Shown here: in pieces, positions 34,504 through 47,228 of the stretch
Position numbering within the stretch: the first letter of the stretch is position 1
Layout of the letters: the number at the start of each line of letters is the position of its first letter
Assembly (NCBI GenBank): GCA_011503125.2
Contig: WWBZ02000013.1
Coordinates: 620,001-684,000, forward strand
Reading direction: 5' to 3'
DNA: 64,000 bases
DNA from: Botryosphaeria dothidea
Lineage: Eukaryota; Ascomycota; Dothideomycetes; Botryosphaeriales; Botryosphaeriaceae
Position numbers and translations under genes: made by a program
Notes under the pieces: generated by a model
Database searches by the model: none
The model's input: only the letters and a program-made list of their open reading frames with translations
Told to the model about the DNA's origin: nothing

Positions 34504-35820
34504 ATGGTGGCTCTCGGTCAGACCATTACCGTCGTCAACAAGTCTGGCAAGGTCGTTAGCACCGTACGGCTCCACCCCCGCGCCTACAGGATCGCTCGCT
34601 AATGCACTTTCCAGAGCAAGCATCTCGTCAACGTCTTCAAGGAGGCCAAATCCGCCTACAGCCAGCGCAAGGCCGAGATCCAGGCGGTGCGCGATGCCGA
34701 AATAGAGCAGCGCCGCATCCAGCTCGCTCTGGAGAACTACCACATCGACGATGACCGCAAGTCCCGCGCCTCGTCACGCAAGTCCAAGAAGTCAAGTCGC
34801 TCCAAGTCGCACCGTGACGGCAAGCCACTGCTGGAGCGCGGTTACACCGACAGCTTCTACGCCAACGACAAGCCCGGCAAGGCGGGCTCTTCGCCGCTCA
34901 AGAACGAGTACAACCCAGATGAAGTCCGCGGCAACGCGCTTACCCGCAGGTATACCGACGGCCCTCTCGCTCTCTTTTCGTCCAAGTCCAGCAAGCGTTC
35001 CAAGTCGGACGCCGACGTCGACATGGATCTCGCCTACGGAGATCTGCCTCCTCCGCTACCCGACCACCGGGGAGAGAACGAGATTGAGCTGCGCAACCAG
35101 ATGAACGGCCTTACCCGGATGCTGGACGAAGCCAACTGCTTGCAGTATTCCGTTGTTACCATGATCGACAGCCTGCAGAAGAACCCGGACGCGCTGGCCG
35201 CCGTAGCCCTGACGCTTGCTGAGATCAGCAACATCGTTACCAAACTCGGCCCCGGTGCCTTGACGGCGCTTAAGGGCACCTTCCCGGCCGCAGTTGCGCT
35301 GCTGGCCAGCCCGCAATTCATGATTGCCGCCGGTGTTGGTATCGGAGTTACTATTGTTGCCCTCGGCGGCTACAAGATCATCAAGAAGATCCAGTCGAAC
35401 AACGAGCAAAACGCCATGCTCGCGGCCGGCGGGCCAGTGCGCGCAGTCGAAGGCCCGGAGGAGCCGTTGATGCTGGACGAGCTCCAGCCACCTGAGCTCA
35501 GCCGTATCGAGAGGTGGCGCCGTGGTATTGCGGATGCTGCTGCCGAGAGCATCGGTACGAGTGTTGATGGCGAGTTCGTTACCCCCGGTGCTGCCGATCG
35601 CTACATCAAAGAAGGTGTTCTTAAGGAAGATGACTTGAAATCCAGACGGTCTGCCAGAAGCAAGGCGGCTAAGTCGACACACAGCTCGAAGACGCGCAAG
35701 ACGCACAAGACGAGCAAGTCCTCATCAACGACATCAACATCAAAGACCACCGACAAGGAGAAGGTCAAGCGTAAGGAGCCCTCGGGCTTGCGCATGCTCT
35801 TCAAGACGGCCACTGCTTGA
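34504..35820 (+). CDS. Conserved fungal protein of unknown function with glycine-rich membrane-like segment
   Basis: Exons 34504-34563 and 34615-35820 give 421 residues. The N-terminus MVALGQTITVVNKSGKVVST continues across the intron into SKHLVNVFKEAKSAY and a charged helix (RKAEIQAVRDAEIEQRR). This start is common to a widely distributed fungal protein as I remember it. A Ser/Lys/Arg-rich stretch follows. Then come a helical region (EIELRNQMNGLTRMLDEANCL) and two hydrophobic segments (ALTALKGTFPAAVALLA; FMIAAGVGIGVTIVALGG) ending YKIIKKI. The tail is Lys/Ser/Thr-rich. A membrane anchor or a pore-like hydrophobic hairpin is possible; no function is known to me. Confidence 0.8.
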
Positions 35821-36510
35821 TACGTTTTCTTAATTTTGTTTTCTCGGCGGCATATGAGCGTTCGTGCATATTTCGGGTGCTTTAGACATACCTGCATCGA
35901 CTGCACCATGGCTTTGTACATGGGGATTTTCGCACCGTTTTCCTTTCTTACCTGTTTCGAGATACCTCTCAGTGCTCTCGTCACGATCGCTGATATGACA
36001 ACACTATAACATACGTTTGGAAGCAATGGGTTTAGCTCGGCGTTTAGTACACCATGTAGCATCTCGGCTGGTTTTTTCGGATGCATTCTGCCTGGAGTAG
36101 GAGTACATAGGGTTACGAACTGTACATGAATGGCAACCTATCACAACACAAACCTTGCAGAATATGTTTTCGTAGTGTCCGTGGCGACAATGAATCTCGG
36201 GTAGGCCTCTTCCTTTTCCCCTGCGAGATGCGGAGGATTGCGGAATGGCCGAGGTCACGTGCTGGGCGGTCGGGAAGAGCTCCAACTTTTTCGAGCGGGC
36301 GACTGCATCATCAAGTCTTGCCATCCAGACCTCGACAACGCGACGCTCCACCAACACCGCCCTCCGCCTCAGCAGCTCCTTATTTCTCTGTGCGACTCAC
36401 TCGGTCGGTCGCTCCTCCCGCTTTCGCACTCTCTGTCTGAGCTCAATCGCACCTATCGCCGCTCCGCAGCCCGGCTTCACCACCGCACCTAATCCCCGAC
36501 CTCTATCACA
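35821..36510. other. Intergenic region upstream of tim17
   Basis: It contains the 3' UTR of the preceding gene and the tim17 promoter. The part from 36300 is pyrimidine-rich. No gene seen. Confidence 0.5.
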
Positions 36511-37247
36511 ATGGATCACTCGAGAGATCCCTGCCCCTGGGTTGCGCTGTCCGACTTTGGTGGCGCATTCTGTATGGGAGTACGTTGCACCCCACCCGTC
36601 GTTGCTGTCAAGCAGACTCGAGCGGAATGCGAACAGTGCTAACAAGATTCTCTCCAACAGGCGATAGGCGGCGCAGGTACGATTCGAGATCCCACTCCGC
36701 TCCACTCTACTCAAACACCTTTTCCCCGCTTCGACACGTAACGACGCAACCTCGCTCCACAATCAGGCCGCTGACACGGACAACTACAGTATGGCACGGT
36801 GTGAAGGGCTTCCGCAACTCGCCGTACGGCGAACGTAGAATCGGCGGTACGTGAAAAGACCACGCAGATAACAAAACACGCACGGATCGTGGATACTTAC
36901 ACCGGGTTTGTTCTACAGCCATCACGGCCATCAAGGCGCGCGCACCGATCCTGGGCGGCAACTTCGGCGTCTGGGGCGGCCTGTTCTCGACGTTCGACTG
37001 CGCGGTCAAGGGCGTCCGCAAGAAGGAGGACCCGTGGAACGCCATCATCGCCGGCTTCTTCACCGGCGGCTCGCTGGCGGTGCGTGGAGGCGCGAAGGCC
37101 GTCCGCAACGGCGCCATCGGCTGCGCCATCCTGCTCGCCGTCATCGAGGGCGTCGGCATCGGCTTCCAGCGCATGATGGCCGAGAACACGCGCCTGGACG
37201 TCCCGCCGCCGCCCCAGCAGCAGCAGCAGCAGCAGCAGCTGGCTTAG
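36511..37247 (+). CDS. tim17: Mitochondrial inner-membrane translocase subunit Tim17
   Basis: Four exons: 36511-36579, 36661-36676, 36790-36846 and 36919-37247, giving 156 residues. The second exon is only 16 bases and codes for AIGGA; phases across all three introns are consistent. The protein reads [20 protein letters not shown], then [52 protein letters not shown] and [17 protein letters not shown]. This is the four-helix Tim17 fold, including the Tim17-specific N-terminus and ARAP segment. Tim17 is a core part of the TIM23 presequence import channel. The C-terminus ends with eight Gln encoded by a CAG run, then Leu-Ala. Confidence 0.95.
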
Positions 37248-40200
37248 GATGCGATACTCCTCCTCGAGATGGGGTTGACGTCGGCGTGAAGGGGGCTGAG
37301 AACGAGGAGAGGAGGAGGAGGTTGTTGATGACTTAGCAGCGACGAACGGACGGTGAGACGATGACGACAACGAACGATGCTGGCCATGTGGCTGGCATGG
37401 AGACATGGGCACAAAAGCGTACGCGCTTGCATATGGCGCTGCTGCATGCAAGATTCAAGATGGCATGAGATGGGCGCACCAGGGGGGCCGACAGCAGTAT
37501 GCATGAAGAAAACGTGGTCACGATGGACCGTCGCCCCGGTCTCTGGATAACGCAATCTGACTCCACTCCTTCCTGGACGGAAAACCGTGGAGTACCATTT
37601 CCTGATCCGGCACCTCGGCGGTACACATGATCCTCTGGTTTTCTTGGCTGTTTTGCTTCGATGCCGTACGGCGGCTATTCTCGAAAAAATCATGACGGCT
37701 CGGCGCGGTTCCGGCGGCTGAAGCCCGACGGGACCAGCACAAAAACACATACCCCCCTGACGACACCAAAACTCTCTCTCTCCACCCACCCCCGGAACGA
37801 TCGGCGTTGACGTGTCAACGACGCTTGTACCAATTCTTCTGCTTCCACCACACGCATTTTTGGGAGGGGTGTTTTTCCTTAACGGCGACTCGAGACATTC
37901 TCCACTTAACAGTTTTTCGAAACAAACGAAAAAGGCGCATTGAAAGAGCGCTCGTCATTTTTCTCTTTACGCGAGCTCTTACCTTCGGGAGCTTCCTGTA
38001 GCATCATATAGAAGACATGCGCATGGGGGGTCTTGCTCTTTTTCCTTTTCCAGAGGGTACCACGGCGTTTTTTTTTTCCTTTCGAGGGGGCTGCGCTGTA
38101 TAATATGACCAACCATCTTCCCAAAATACTCCCTCACCTTACGGGGAATATGTGCCTCGATTCCGGATTCTTCACGACGTGTTTGATCTGCGGATGTGTG
38201 TGACAATGGTGTGTGGGCTCGTGGGCCATGAGTGGTACGTATCGCGCGCCGATGGCTTGAAGATGTGGTGATGGGATCAACCAGTCATCGTTAAGATGCA
38301 GCGCTAACGCAGTCTTCCCCATCGACCGAGAAAGAAAACAGGAAGAATTTCTTCTCCCACTTGACTCAGGAAGCATGCATTTTTTTTTTTTCAATTCAAG
38401 CATACCGGAGGGTGTTTGCTGCCCTGTTGCTGTGCTGTACTGTAAGTTTTTTTTTTTTTGCTGCATGCACCGGCGTGAATCAGGTACGTACATAAAGAAA
38501 GAGGCGCCGACACGCTGTCCCCCGCACGTGCTCGACGTTATGTACGTACGGGGTTGTGCGCGTTATCTCGCAGGAAGCAGCAGCAGAAGCACGAGCTCTT
38601 CGGAGGAAAAAGTCTAATCTGACCAACCATTCATCATCCGTTCCCTCGCCTTCGACGAATGATGGGTTCGTTTTGGGCTCGTTGGGCACTCCGTACGCAC
38701 TACTACTACTACCACTGCCTCCACTCTGCACTCCACTTGGAATGTCTGCCCTGCATTCCGCTCGCCCCCCCCCCCCCACCCCAACACACACACGCACACA
38801 CCAACATCAACTAGCACAGCGGGTAGAAGGGAAGGCTGCTTATAGGTGGCCCCGCTAAACATCGGAGGGCGCTTGCGCTATCTGCGCGTCGGATCCATGC
38901 GAGCGCGCTATTCCCTGTTCGGTCTGATGGCGGGTGACTCTGTTGGAGGGAAGATAGCCGCGGGACGTACATGCTGTGTACGAATTGGGTAATGGAGGTT
39001 TCGCGCGTTATGCGGCTGTCTCGGCTCGCACCCTGGTGGTTAGGTAGACGGTTTATGGTGGTCACGGGAGTGGTATGTACAACCGCTCCACGGTCGATGT
39101 ACCGCCTCATCAGCGGAAAACGGCGGGGCTGGAGGGGGAAAAGAAAGACGAGGCGTGGGATACGCCGGTAGTCGGTGCCGGACAGCCACAAGCACGAAGT
39201 TCGGGAAAAGACGGCCTTCTCCTCTCACCCGGTTGCCGTGAGTCGTTTGCAGGGCGCATTTCGCTTTAACTGGTTGCAGATTAGGCCGGCTGTTTCTGCC
39301 ACACATCATCTCTACACGTGCGTACATCATTCTCCTGCCTATTGTATGGCGCGGCCCGTTTCGCCCCGCGCAGGCTTTTTCCCTTCCGTTCCCGCATCTA
39401 CCCGCCGCCGTCTTCCTTGTTTAGCTGGTTGCAAGTAAGGCAGAGCGCCGTCACAGGGTGGGGGAGTGATCGTCAATCCCGTCCATCGGTTTAACCGCAT
39501 CCGAGACTGCACGCATTCTAGCTCCAAACGGCTCTATCCTGTCAGAAACTACCATGATGCCTTCGACAGGCAGCAGAGATGTCCGGGAATAAAGTAGTGG
39601 CTATCTGAAAAAGAAACATTTTCCGCGGAGAAGAAAGGGAACTGCCGTATCGACAGCATGACTCTTCTTCGTGCGGGCCAGCAGCCTACTCGTATTCGCT
39701 CGACGCCTCTTTTCCCCCGTCCAAACAAAACCGCGCCGTGACGATGCGTCGACGACACCCATCTCGGCTGATAAAGAACAAAAAGCCCGGAGATGCTCCC
39801 AGCCGCAAGACTGGTGGTGACGAAATGCCGGCCCCCTGCCCTCGCCGTAGTCCAGAACTCCAACAGAACTTGTAGCATCGCCAATCCCAATGCCGCTCCC
39901 CTATCACCATCATCTCGAACCCGGCTGGCTTGTCCGAAATCCAATACGGTGCTCCCGATCACCAGCGCCCAAGATGATCCGCACCAGGCACCGCCGCAGC
40001 CCGCATCGCCACCCGACCAGCCCAGAACCCGATTATGGATGTCAGCAAACCATAACCTTGGTCTATGCAGTGATGCAGAAAGAACTTGTGCTGCAGCCTG
40101 AAGCAACGTGAAGGTTCGTGAAGTTTTTTTTTCCTTTCTCTTCCAACGTGGCATTATTGAGGCGAGGCTTAAACAAACGGACGGCATGGCAGCCCAACGC

Positions 40201-40592
40201 TACTGCAAGCCACACCACATAGGGCTCTTGCATATGTTCGACCGACTTCCCCGAAGCCATGGTCAGCAAGCCACGAAAGCAAGAACCGAATGTGTACGTC
40301 TCTCGTCATTGGTGAGCGACTCTGTCTCGGTAAACTATACCGAGAGGAAGAGTAGGAATATCGAAGCGAGAAGAAGGGGAAAGGAAAAACGTCAACGCGA
40401 AGAAGCGCTCTGTGCCAGCGAGAGCTCCACACATCCAGCAGCCGAAAGAGTTAAAAAAAGAAAAACGGCCACCGCAGGTCGTCAAACGAAGTGAACCTCA
40501 GAGGAAAAAAGGGACAAAGAAATGTATCAGGTATCAAGATGACGAACCCCGCAAACACGCCAAACAAAAAACCCCATCCCAACCCACGTCTA
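37248..40592. other. 3.3-kb gene-poor interval
   Basis: No frame has a recognisable domain. Homopolymers are frequent: T runs near 38070, 38384 and 38450, and a C run near 38767. A 212-codon minus-strand frame at 39549-40187 was judged random. This may hold long UTRs, an unrecognised non-coding RNA or nothing. Confidence 0.5.
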
Positions 40593-43500
40593 TCACAAAT
40601 TCCCAATGACGACCATAAACCTCAACAGCCCATCCCCCTTCTTACTCCTGTCCCTGTCCTTCCACGCGCTCCCGACCCTCGCATCCCCACCGCTGACCTC
40701 CGCCTGCTCCGCGCCCTCCAACCCAGGTGCCGCCGACGTACCCGCCAAACCCTCCGACTCCCCAGCAGAATTGTTCGCGCCTGCAGCGGCCGGAGCAGCG
40801 CTCGACGATGCCGGCACGGCCGTCGGCTGGGCGGAGGCGGCGACGGTGTCGTCGAGCATGAGGGTGCTGCTCTTCCAGCCCCAGCTCTGGCTGAAGTTGA
40901 AGCGGTCGGGGGCGCTCTCGTAGACGGAGAGCAGGCGGCCGCCCTTGCTGGGCGAGTAGATCTTGAAGTACGTCTTGATGGTGGGGCGGCCGTCGATGTA
41001 GGGCGGGACATTGACGTTGTCGGCGGGCGGGCGCTCGTGGCCGTGCTTGAACGACGCCGAGGATTGGCGGATCGAGTAGGGGTTGCCGGGCAGGCGCTGG
41101 TGGACGTACTGCGAGTGCGTGAGGCTCGAGGTGTCCGAGTCTTCGTCCGAGTCGGCGTTGAAGCCGCTGGTGGACCACGGCGTGCGCATCCATTCGGGCA
41201 TGCTGGCGGGCGGAGGGGAGGACATGTGTGGGGAGTCGGGCTGTTGGCGGCGCGCTGAGGGGCGCTCGCCGGTGCGGGATGGCCCTGTGGGGAGGCCTGG
41301 TTCGCCGTCGCCGCCGCTGCCAGAAGTGTTGTCGTCCTCGGGTCCGATGCCCATCATGGCGGTTGCCACTTGCTCGGCCTGACGGCTGCGACGTTGGCTG
41401 CGCTCCGTACCGGGGCCGCCGAGGATGCGGCGCTCGAGTTCGCCGATGCGTGCGGAGGCGGAGGCCATGACTTCACCGGTATTGGCGCCATCCTCGGCTG
41501 AGTACTCCTTCGCGCGGTGCAGGTAGACACCCAGCTGGGGGTTCTTGGCTGAGCGCACCTTCTGGATGTAGATGTTCCATAGAGAGCCAGCATAGAAGAC
41601 GGTACGCGAATAAACGCGCTTCTTTTCTTTGAGCAGACGAGGGTTCGGAAACTCAGCAGCGAACCGGAATGGAGGGAAATGTGTGTAGGAGACGCCTTTG
41701 GGTCTCGACGTCGGCACACCGCCGGAGGAACCTGGCCGGAAAGGCGTTGGAGTGCGGTTTGCTTCAGGCATCACAGAGAAGTCCGTTGCCCATTGGACAT
41801 CCTCTGGCTGTAATGTGGCGGAAAGTCGGGATGCATGGCGTGGAGACGTGTTCGTTGTCGTCACTACTGGTTCAGCTGCACCACCCATGACAATGTTGCA
41901 GTCTGCGGATGGAATCCAAAACTTCCGAGGCCTGCCATTAGCATCCCAGCTACCAGAGTCCATTTCGTCGTGTTCCGCTTCGTGGAATGACGACTGCCCA
42001 GTCGCCTGCTTGCCTTTTGCAGAGCCGTCGGTTGATGGCGCAGTAGAATTAGTGGAGGATTGTGTGTCCAACTGGTCGTTGTCGGCGAGTGTGCTAAGGC
42101 CAAGTTCCTGTTCTTGCTGATTTGCCGATAACACCTTCTGGCGAAGCTCCATCTGCATCCACAAGGCGTTTGTGATGGCTTTTTCTGAGACTATCGGAAG
42201 ACCAAAGATGTCACGTGCAGTCCGGATGTACTGTAGTTGCTCGAAGTCAAGGTGGATGTAGTGGATCCCTTCTTCAAGAAGCACCAATAACGGCTCGATC
42301 TCATGGTGGGTGTACAAAGCAATCCACTTTTGGTGTTCATCCATCGACTGCGCTTGGCGCGAAAGGCCGGTGGTGATGGCATTCTGGCGGTAAACACTGT
42401 CAAACCTGACAGCCATCAAGCCAAGCATATCTGGCGCCTTGGTGTTCCGGGTCTTTCCAGTCTTTGAGAGGCCCAGTTCAATAGCCAGCTTCTTGAGTCT
42501 GCGGTCCAGCAGACGCTTTGCCAATACCCATCTCTCCCACTCTCCGTGGATGTAGAAGCCATCCCCACCGACGATTTCCCGGACGATCTCTCCCGGGATC
42601 TCGTCCCAGTTCCTGACTTTCATTTCACAGCCATCTCTGCAAAGCATTGCTTTTGCAGACGCAAGGAGTCTCTCGCCAGCTCTTCCGTAGTACTGCAGGG
42701 TGACGAGTTTGATGAGAGGGCCCAGGTTGTCCGGGTGCATCCTCCGCAGGATGGCGTCGATACTCGACTCGACTAGGTCTTGCATTTCGAGCCAGCATGC
42801 GGTGGCAAATAGGCCCAAGCATTCCACGTCCTCTTCCTCGGAGATATCACAGCCGTACAGACGCTTGAGAGTCAACTCGAAGGCAGCTTCCGTGATGCAG
42901 GAGTCTATTCCTTCAGGGTGGAGAGTGACTTCTTCGGCACGACTTTCACGCCATGGGCCTGAGAGCATAGAGCTGAAGAAGGGGGCTTGGTCGAGGACAA
43001 GACGATGTAGTCTGTACTTCTTGCCGAAAGCAATGATGGCGATGTCGGAATGGCGACCATCAAGCAGACCTCTTTTGTAGAGGTGATGGGATAGAGAGCC
43101 GGGAACCATACCGGTGGCGGCTGCATTGCGGTCAGCATGACGACAATATGGGGGCTGCGGGAGACGGAGTACAATTAGACTGGATGCGGTTGTACGGGGT
43201 AGATCTTGCCGAGGTGGGTGAAGTGCCGGCAAACAAACGGCTGAGAGTGGTCAGAGTCTGATACTCAGAGCGGTCGTTGGATCTCCGAGAGCCGACGGGA
43301 GCGGTAGGATCATCAACATCCTTTTCCACCCGGGCTATCGGAGTGCGAGAGGAGCCAGGCAGTTCAAGATCAAAGCGGGCGGTGCGGCGAGAAGATGAGG
43401 ACGAGGAGGCAGTGTGTGGCGGGTGAAGCGGGCGGGAGGAGTTTGAGGGCGGAGAGGAGGGATCGGGACCAGAGGAGAAGAGAGAATTCCGGGACGACCG

Positions 43501-43677
43501 AGCAGTTGAAGAAAAGAGCTCAGCAGGAATGGCGCTCTGCAGGCGCAGGCCGTCAGTCGCGGACGAGACCGAGGAAGCGGTTGCATTTGCGGACGGTGGC
43601 TGCCAGGCGTTTGGGTCGAGGTTCAGATGAGAGACCAAGTGATGGAAGTCGGGCGGGCTGTTACTATCGCCATCCAT
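40593..43677 (-). CDS. BTB/POZ-domain protein, 1010 residues (germ cell-less-like layout)
   Basis: Exons 43677-43173 and 43120-40593. The 52 bp intron (gtactc...atgcag, GCTGAC branch) keeps frame and gives RIQSN joined to SATGMVPGSL. The first 175 residues are Ser/Pro-rich. The BTB domain follows: SHHLYKRGLLDGRHSDIAII, then RLHRLVLDQAPFFSSML and a BACK-like helical region (ACWLEMQDLVESSI; EMKVRNWDEIPGEIV). The middle contains EHQKWIALYTHHEIEPLLV and DFEQLQYIRTARDIFG. A second conserved block with FPPFRFAAEFPNPRLL and AGSLWNIYIQKVR resembles a MATH-like or kelch-free substrate region. The order resembles germ cell-less-type BTB proteins, which act as Cullin-3 adaptors in animals; that role here is inference. 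Confidence 0.8.
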
Positions 43678-44670
43678 GTCAAGGCAGAGAGGGCTACAGC
43701 AGTTTGTACGGGACAGGCGGTATCATGCGGAGAGGGTCGCAGGTACGCGTGGGAAGCGGGCCTTGTTTTTGACTAAGGTTGGTGGATGCGATGGAAATGT
43801 TAAGCTTGTCGCTCCGCCGCCGCTGATCTCGAGTGCGACGCTGACGTTGGGCTCGTGACGGCGGCAGCAAACGCCTACCGGCCCCGCAGCCTTTCCCTGC
43901 AGCTGTGTGGCCAAAGATAGCCGCGGCCCAGCCCTATTCCCAGCGAGTCGGAGAGCTCAGCCCTCAACCGGCGCATCGGCTGCGACAAGCTGGGAAGGTT
44001 GTAGAGGGGCGAGCAGCACAACGGGAGGCAGTGCACGCAAGATAGAAGAAGAAGATACAGGATTGTGGGCGGCGCTGGCACGCGATGTACGCCGGCGGGA
44101 ACCGTTTTCGTTAGGCGCGGCCGACTACGCAATGCCAAAATAATCAGGGCCCCGCGCCCCGCCATTGCACCGCCGCGCAAACGCCTCCACTGCTGGTCAC
44201 CTTCATCCATCACAAGGGTCCCACGATCTCGTCGCTGAGCTTAGCAGCACTTACCTACGCTCCCCCCGCCAGACCAAGTGTTTTCGCACGCCGCGGCCCG
44301 TTGCATCAGCGCAAAAGCAACCGTCGTCATCTGGCAGACATCGGTGCGACCCGAAATCTCAGGCCGTCGCACGTGGCGAACGCGCCAAGAATCCTTGTTT
44401 CGCCGTAATCTATCACTAAAAGGGAGGTCAGGCGCAAGTCCCGTTGACCTGATCACAGCGCGTTTATTATATTGCTGCCAATGTACTGTTCTCCTGTGGT
44501 GCGGCAACACACACCGGCACGTGGATGCAATGGTCGCGTCTTCGATTTGCAATGATGCGCTGTGATTGGCGGGCCGCATTCGCACGGCCTCCGATCACGT
44601 CGAACCACCGCCGCTCCAAGTGACTTTTCTGTGCGTTGCAACACCACCACCACGACGTCGCCTGCCCGTC
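43678..44670. other. Divergent promoter region between the BTB gene and cox15
   Basis: GC-rich, with short frames only. It must contain regulatory sequence for both genes. No clear TATA box on the cox15 side. Confidence 0.5.
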
Positions 44671-46256
44671 ATGGCGTCGATCTTTCAAGCCTTTCCCGCC
44701 TTGAGGCGCGCTGCTCCGCGCCTCTCGCGAGAGTTCTTCACCTGTCGCGCCTGTCTCAATCCCGCCAAACCCGTCGTCTCGTCGCCGCTGCGCAATAATC
44801 TCCGCCAGAGCCCAATCATCCGCGCCGTACGATGGCAGTCCTCCCCGGCCGCCGCCTCCATCAAAGGCTCCCAGTCGCCCCTCGGAGCATTGAGCGAGAC
44901 CATTGGCACCAAAGCTGGTCAGAAATCCTCCGTCCGGAAGAGCAGCTTCCCGGAAACGAACGATAAGATCGTGGCATACTGGTTGCTCGGCAGTGCTGCC
45001 AGCGTCTTTGGCATTGTAGTCTTTGGTGGCTTGACTCGTCTCACCGAGTCTGGGTACGTTCTCCCACCGCATCTTGCCATGCTCGCATCTAACAACTCTA
45101 CAGCCTTAGTATCACCGAATGGCGTCCCGTTACCGGTTCTCTCCCGCCCATGTCCCAGGAAGACTGGGAGTCCGAGTTCAACAAGTACCGCGCCTCGCCC
45201 GAGTTCAAGCTGCTCAACCCTCGCATGACTCTCGAAGAATTCAAACAAATCTACTGGATGGAATGGGGACACAGACTGTGGGGCCGCTTCATCGGAATCA
45301 CCTTCTTGCTGCCCACGGTCTACTTCATCGCTCGTCGCAAGGTGACAAAGTCCATGGCTCTGAAGCTCACCGGAATCTGCGGCATGATCGGCTTCCAGGG
45401 CGTCATCGGCTGGTGGATGGTTGCAAGCGGTCTGAAGGATGATCTCTTCGCTCCTGGTAGCCACCCGCGTGTCTCCCAGTACCGCTTGACCGCACATCTT
45501 GGCGCTGCTTTCGTTGTCTACTGCTCTATGCTCCTGACCGGCTTCTCCATCCTCCGTGAGCGTCGTTGGCTTGCTGATCCTGCTGCTGCTGAGAAGATCA
45601 TCGCCGGCCTTCAGCATCCCAACCTCCGTCCTTTCAGGCGCTATGTGACCGCTCTCACTGCCCTCGTCTTCGTCACTGCCATGTCCGGCGCCCTCGTCGC
45701 TGGGCTTGACGCTGGTCTTATCTACAACGAGTTCCCTTGGATGGGCCTTGGCCTGACGCCGCCAAAGAAGGAGCTTTTCGATCCTTTCTACAGCCACGTT
45801 CCCGATCACTCCGACCTCTGGTGGCGCAACATGCTCGAGAACCCTTCTCTCGTTCAGCTTGATCATCGCTGCCTCGCCATGACCACCTTCACTGCCATCT
45901 TGACTCTGGCCGCTTACACTCGCTTCTCCAAGCTGCGTACCGTTCTGCCTGCCCATGTGAAGAAGGGCATGACCGGCGTTACGCACATGGCGTGGGTCCA
46001 AGTTGCTCTTGGCATCAGCACTCTGATTTACATGGTCCCTACTCACCTCGCTGCCACCCACCAAGCCGGTGCCCTGGCTCTGCTGACTACGACTGTATTG
46101 CTGTGGAGTAGGTTGAGAGTTCCTGGCAAGCTGGCTCGTATGGTCCGCGCGAGATCCTCGGCCTCGAGTGTTACGAGACCACGCTCGCCTGTATCCCCCG
46201 ACCTGAAGAGCAAGCCTGTCGGTGGTACCGCTGGCTCTATCGATCGGTCTTCGTAG
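44671..46256 (+). CDS. cox15: Heme A synthase Cox15 (cytochrome c oxidase assembly)
   Basis: Exons 44671-45053 and 45104-46256 give 511 residues; the junction restores RLTESG joined to LSITEWRPVTG. The N-terminus is rich in Arg, Ser and Ala and lacks acidic residues (ALRRAAPRLSREFFTCRACL), a mitochondrial presequence. About eight membrane helices follow. Conserved histidines stand in YWMEWGHRLWGRF, LTAHLGAAFVVY, QLDHRCLAM and THQAGALALL, the heme-binding positions of this family. ALVAGLDAGLIYNEFPWMG is the most typical block. The enzyme oxidises the methyl group of heme O to make heme A in the inner membrane. The C-terminal 45 residues are Ser/Arg/Pro-rich. Confidence 0.96.
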
Positions 46257-47228
46257 AACTGTCTATCGTTGGAAAAAGCAATCACGATTGGATGAATTAT
46301 AAGATGAGCTCAGCATCGATCTCTGTAAGCCCCTTGTCTGTTTTCTGTATACATACTCTCCTCTTTGAATATTTGTATCATTAGCCTGTCGCGTAGACTG
46401 AACCAAGAATTGTCATTGTTTGCGCTGAACTATTGTTTCTCCATTGCAGTTCACGGAAAGAGTAACGTTGTTTGCGCGTTCCGCAACGGTATGAGTTTGC
46501 TTTGGATCCCCTCGTGCTTTGCCAGAAAAACATAAGATAGGCGCTAGGGGAGACCATGAAGTCGGTGCCACTTGCCTCGATACGGAGCTGGATCCAAGCA
46601 AGTGCATGTTCCCGGGATCTCCTTCTATCAGCGGATCACCGGTCTCGCGACCATCATCTGGACTTAACAAAATTTTAGCGATCAAAACACTGAGAGTTGT
46701 TAATTCGCGACAGCTCTGGCCCCTCCAGACCGGCTTGACGTCCTTGCAGACCTTCATCTGCGGGGTGTTCCTCGTTCCCTATGAGCTCAGTCATCAAAGT
46801 TTATTGCCGCTTACAATCGGCTGAAGCAGGCCTCAATAACTCCGATGGATGTATCAAAGAGACTCAGTTGGACCCCGCAAGCGTCCCCGCAAAGCCGACA
46901 GCGGGAATACCAGGGCGCGTCGCGGATCACCCGTCTATGTTGCCAGAAATGGAAATCCGAAGTCAGAGTCGCCCAATCACGGCTCTTCGCTCCGACTCGC
47001 GCTCGTCAGTGCGAAAGACGACCCGAAAGTGGACCACCACGGAGCCTGTAAATCCGACATACTCGCGGAATTGATTGCGCAACACCCTGCAGGCATGGTG
47101 CCAGCGGTTGAGTTCCGCGCATCAAGTGGAACTCAAAAGTAAGAGAGGTTCGTGAGTATTCCTACTGTGGTTTTCGCGTTCTGCCATTCCAGACTTCAAC
47201 TGCACCTCTTCTTTGAACCATCTTCAAA
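46257..47228. other. Intergenic region, no gene seen
   Basis: It contains the cox15 3' UTR and the promoter of the hydrolase gene. Overlapping frames near 46780-47140 have no motif. Confidence 0.5.

Noticed and set aside
37200..37247. CAG run at the end of tim17 as a transposon or expansion scar
   Set aside because: Short Gln tails are common in fungal proteins and the frame is intact.
39549..40187. 212-codon minus-strand frame
   Set aside because: No domain, no consistent residue pattern, and no splice context linking it to other exons.
44919..46064. 381-codon open frame on the minus strand
   Set aside because: It is the antisense shadow of cox15.
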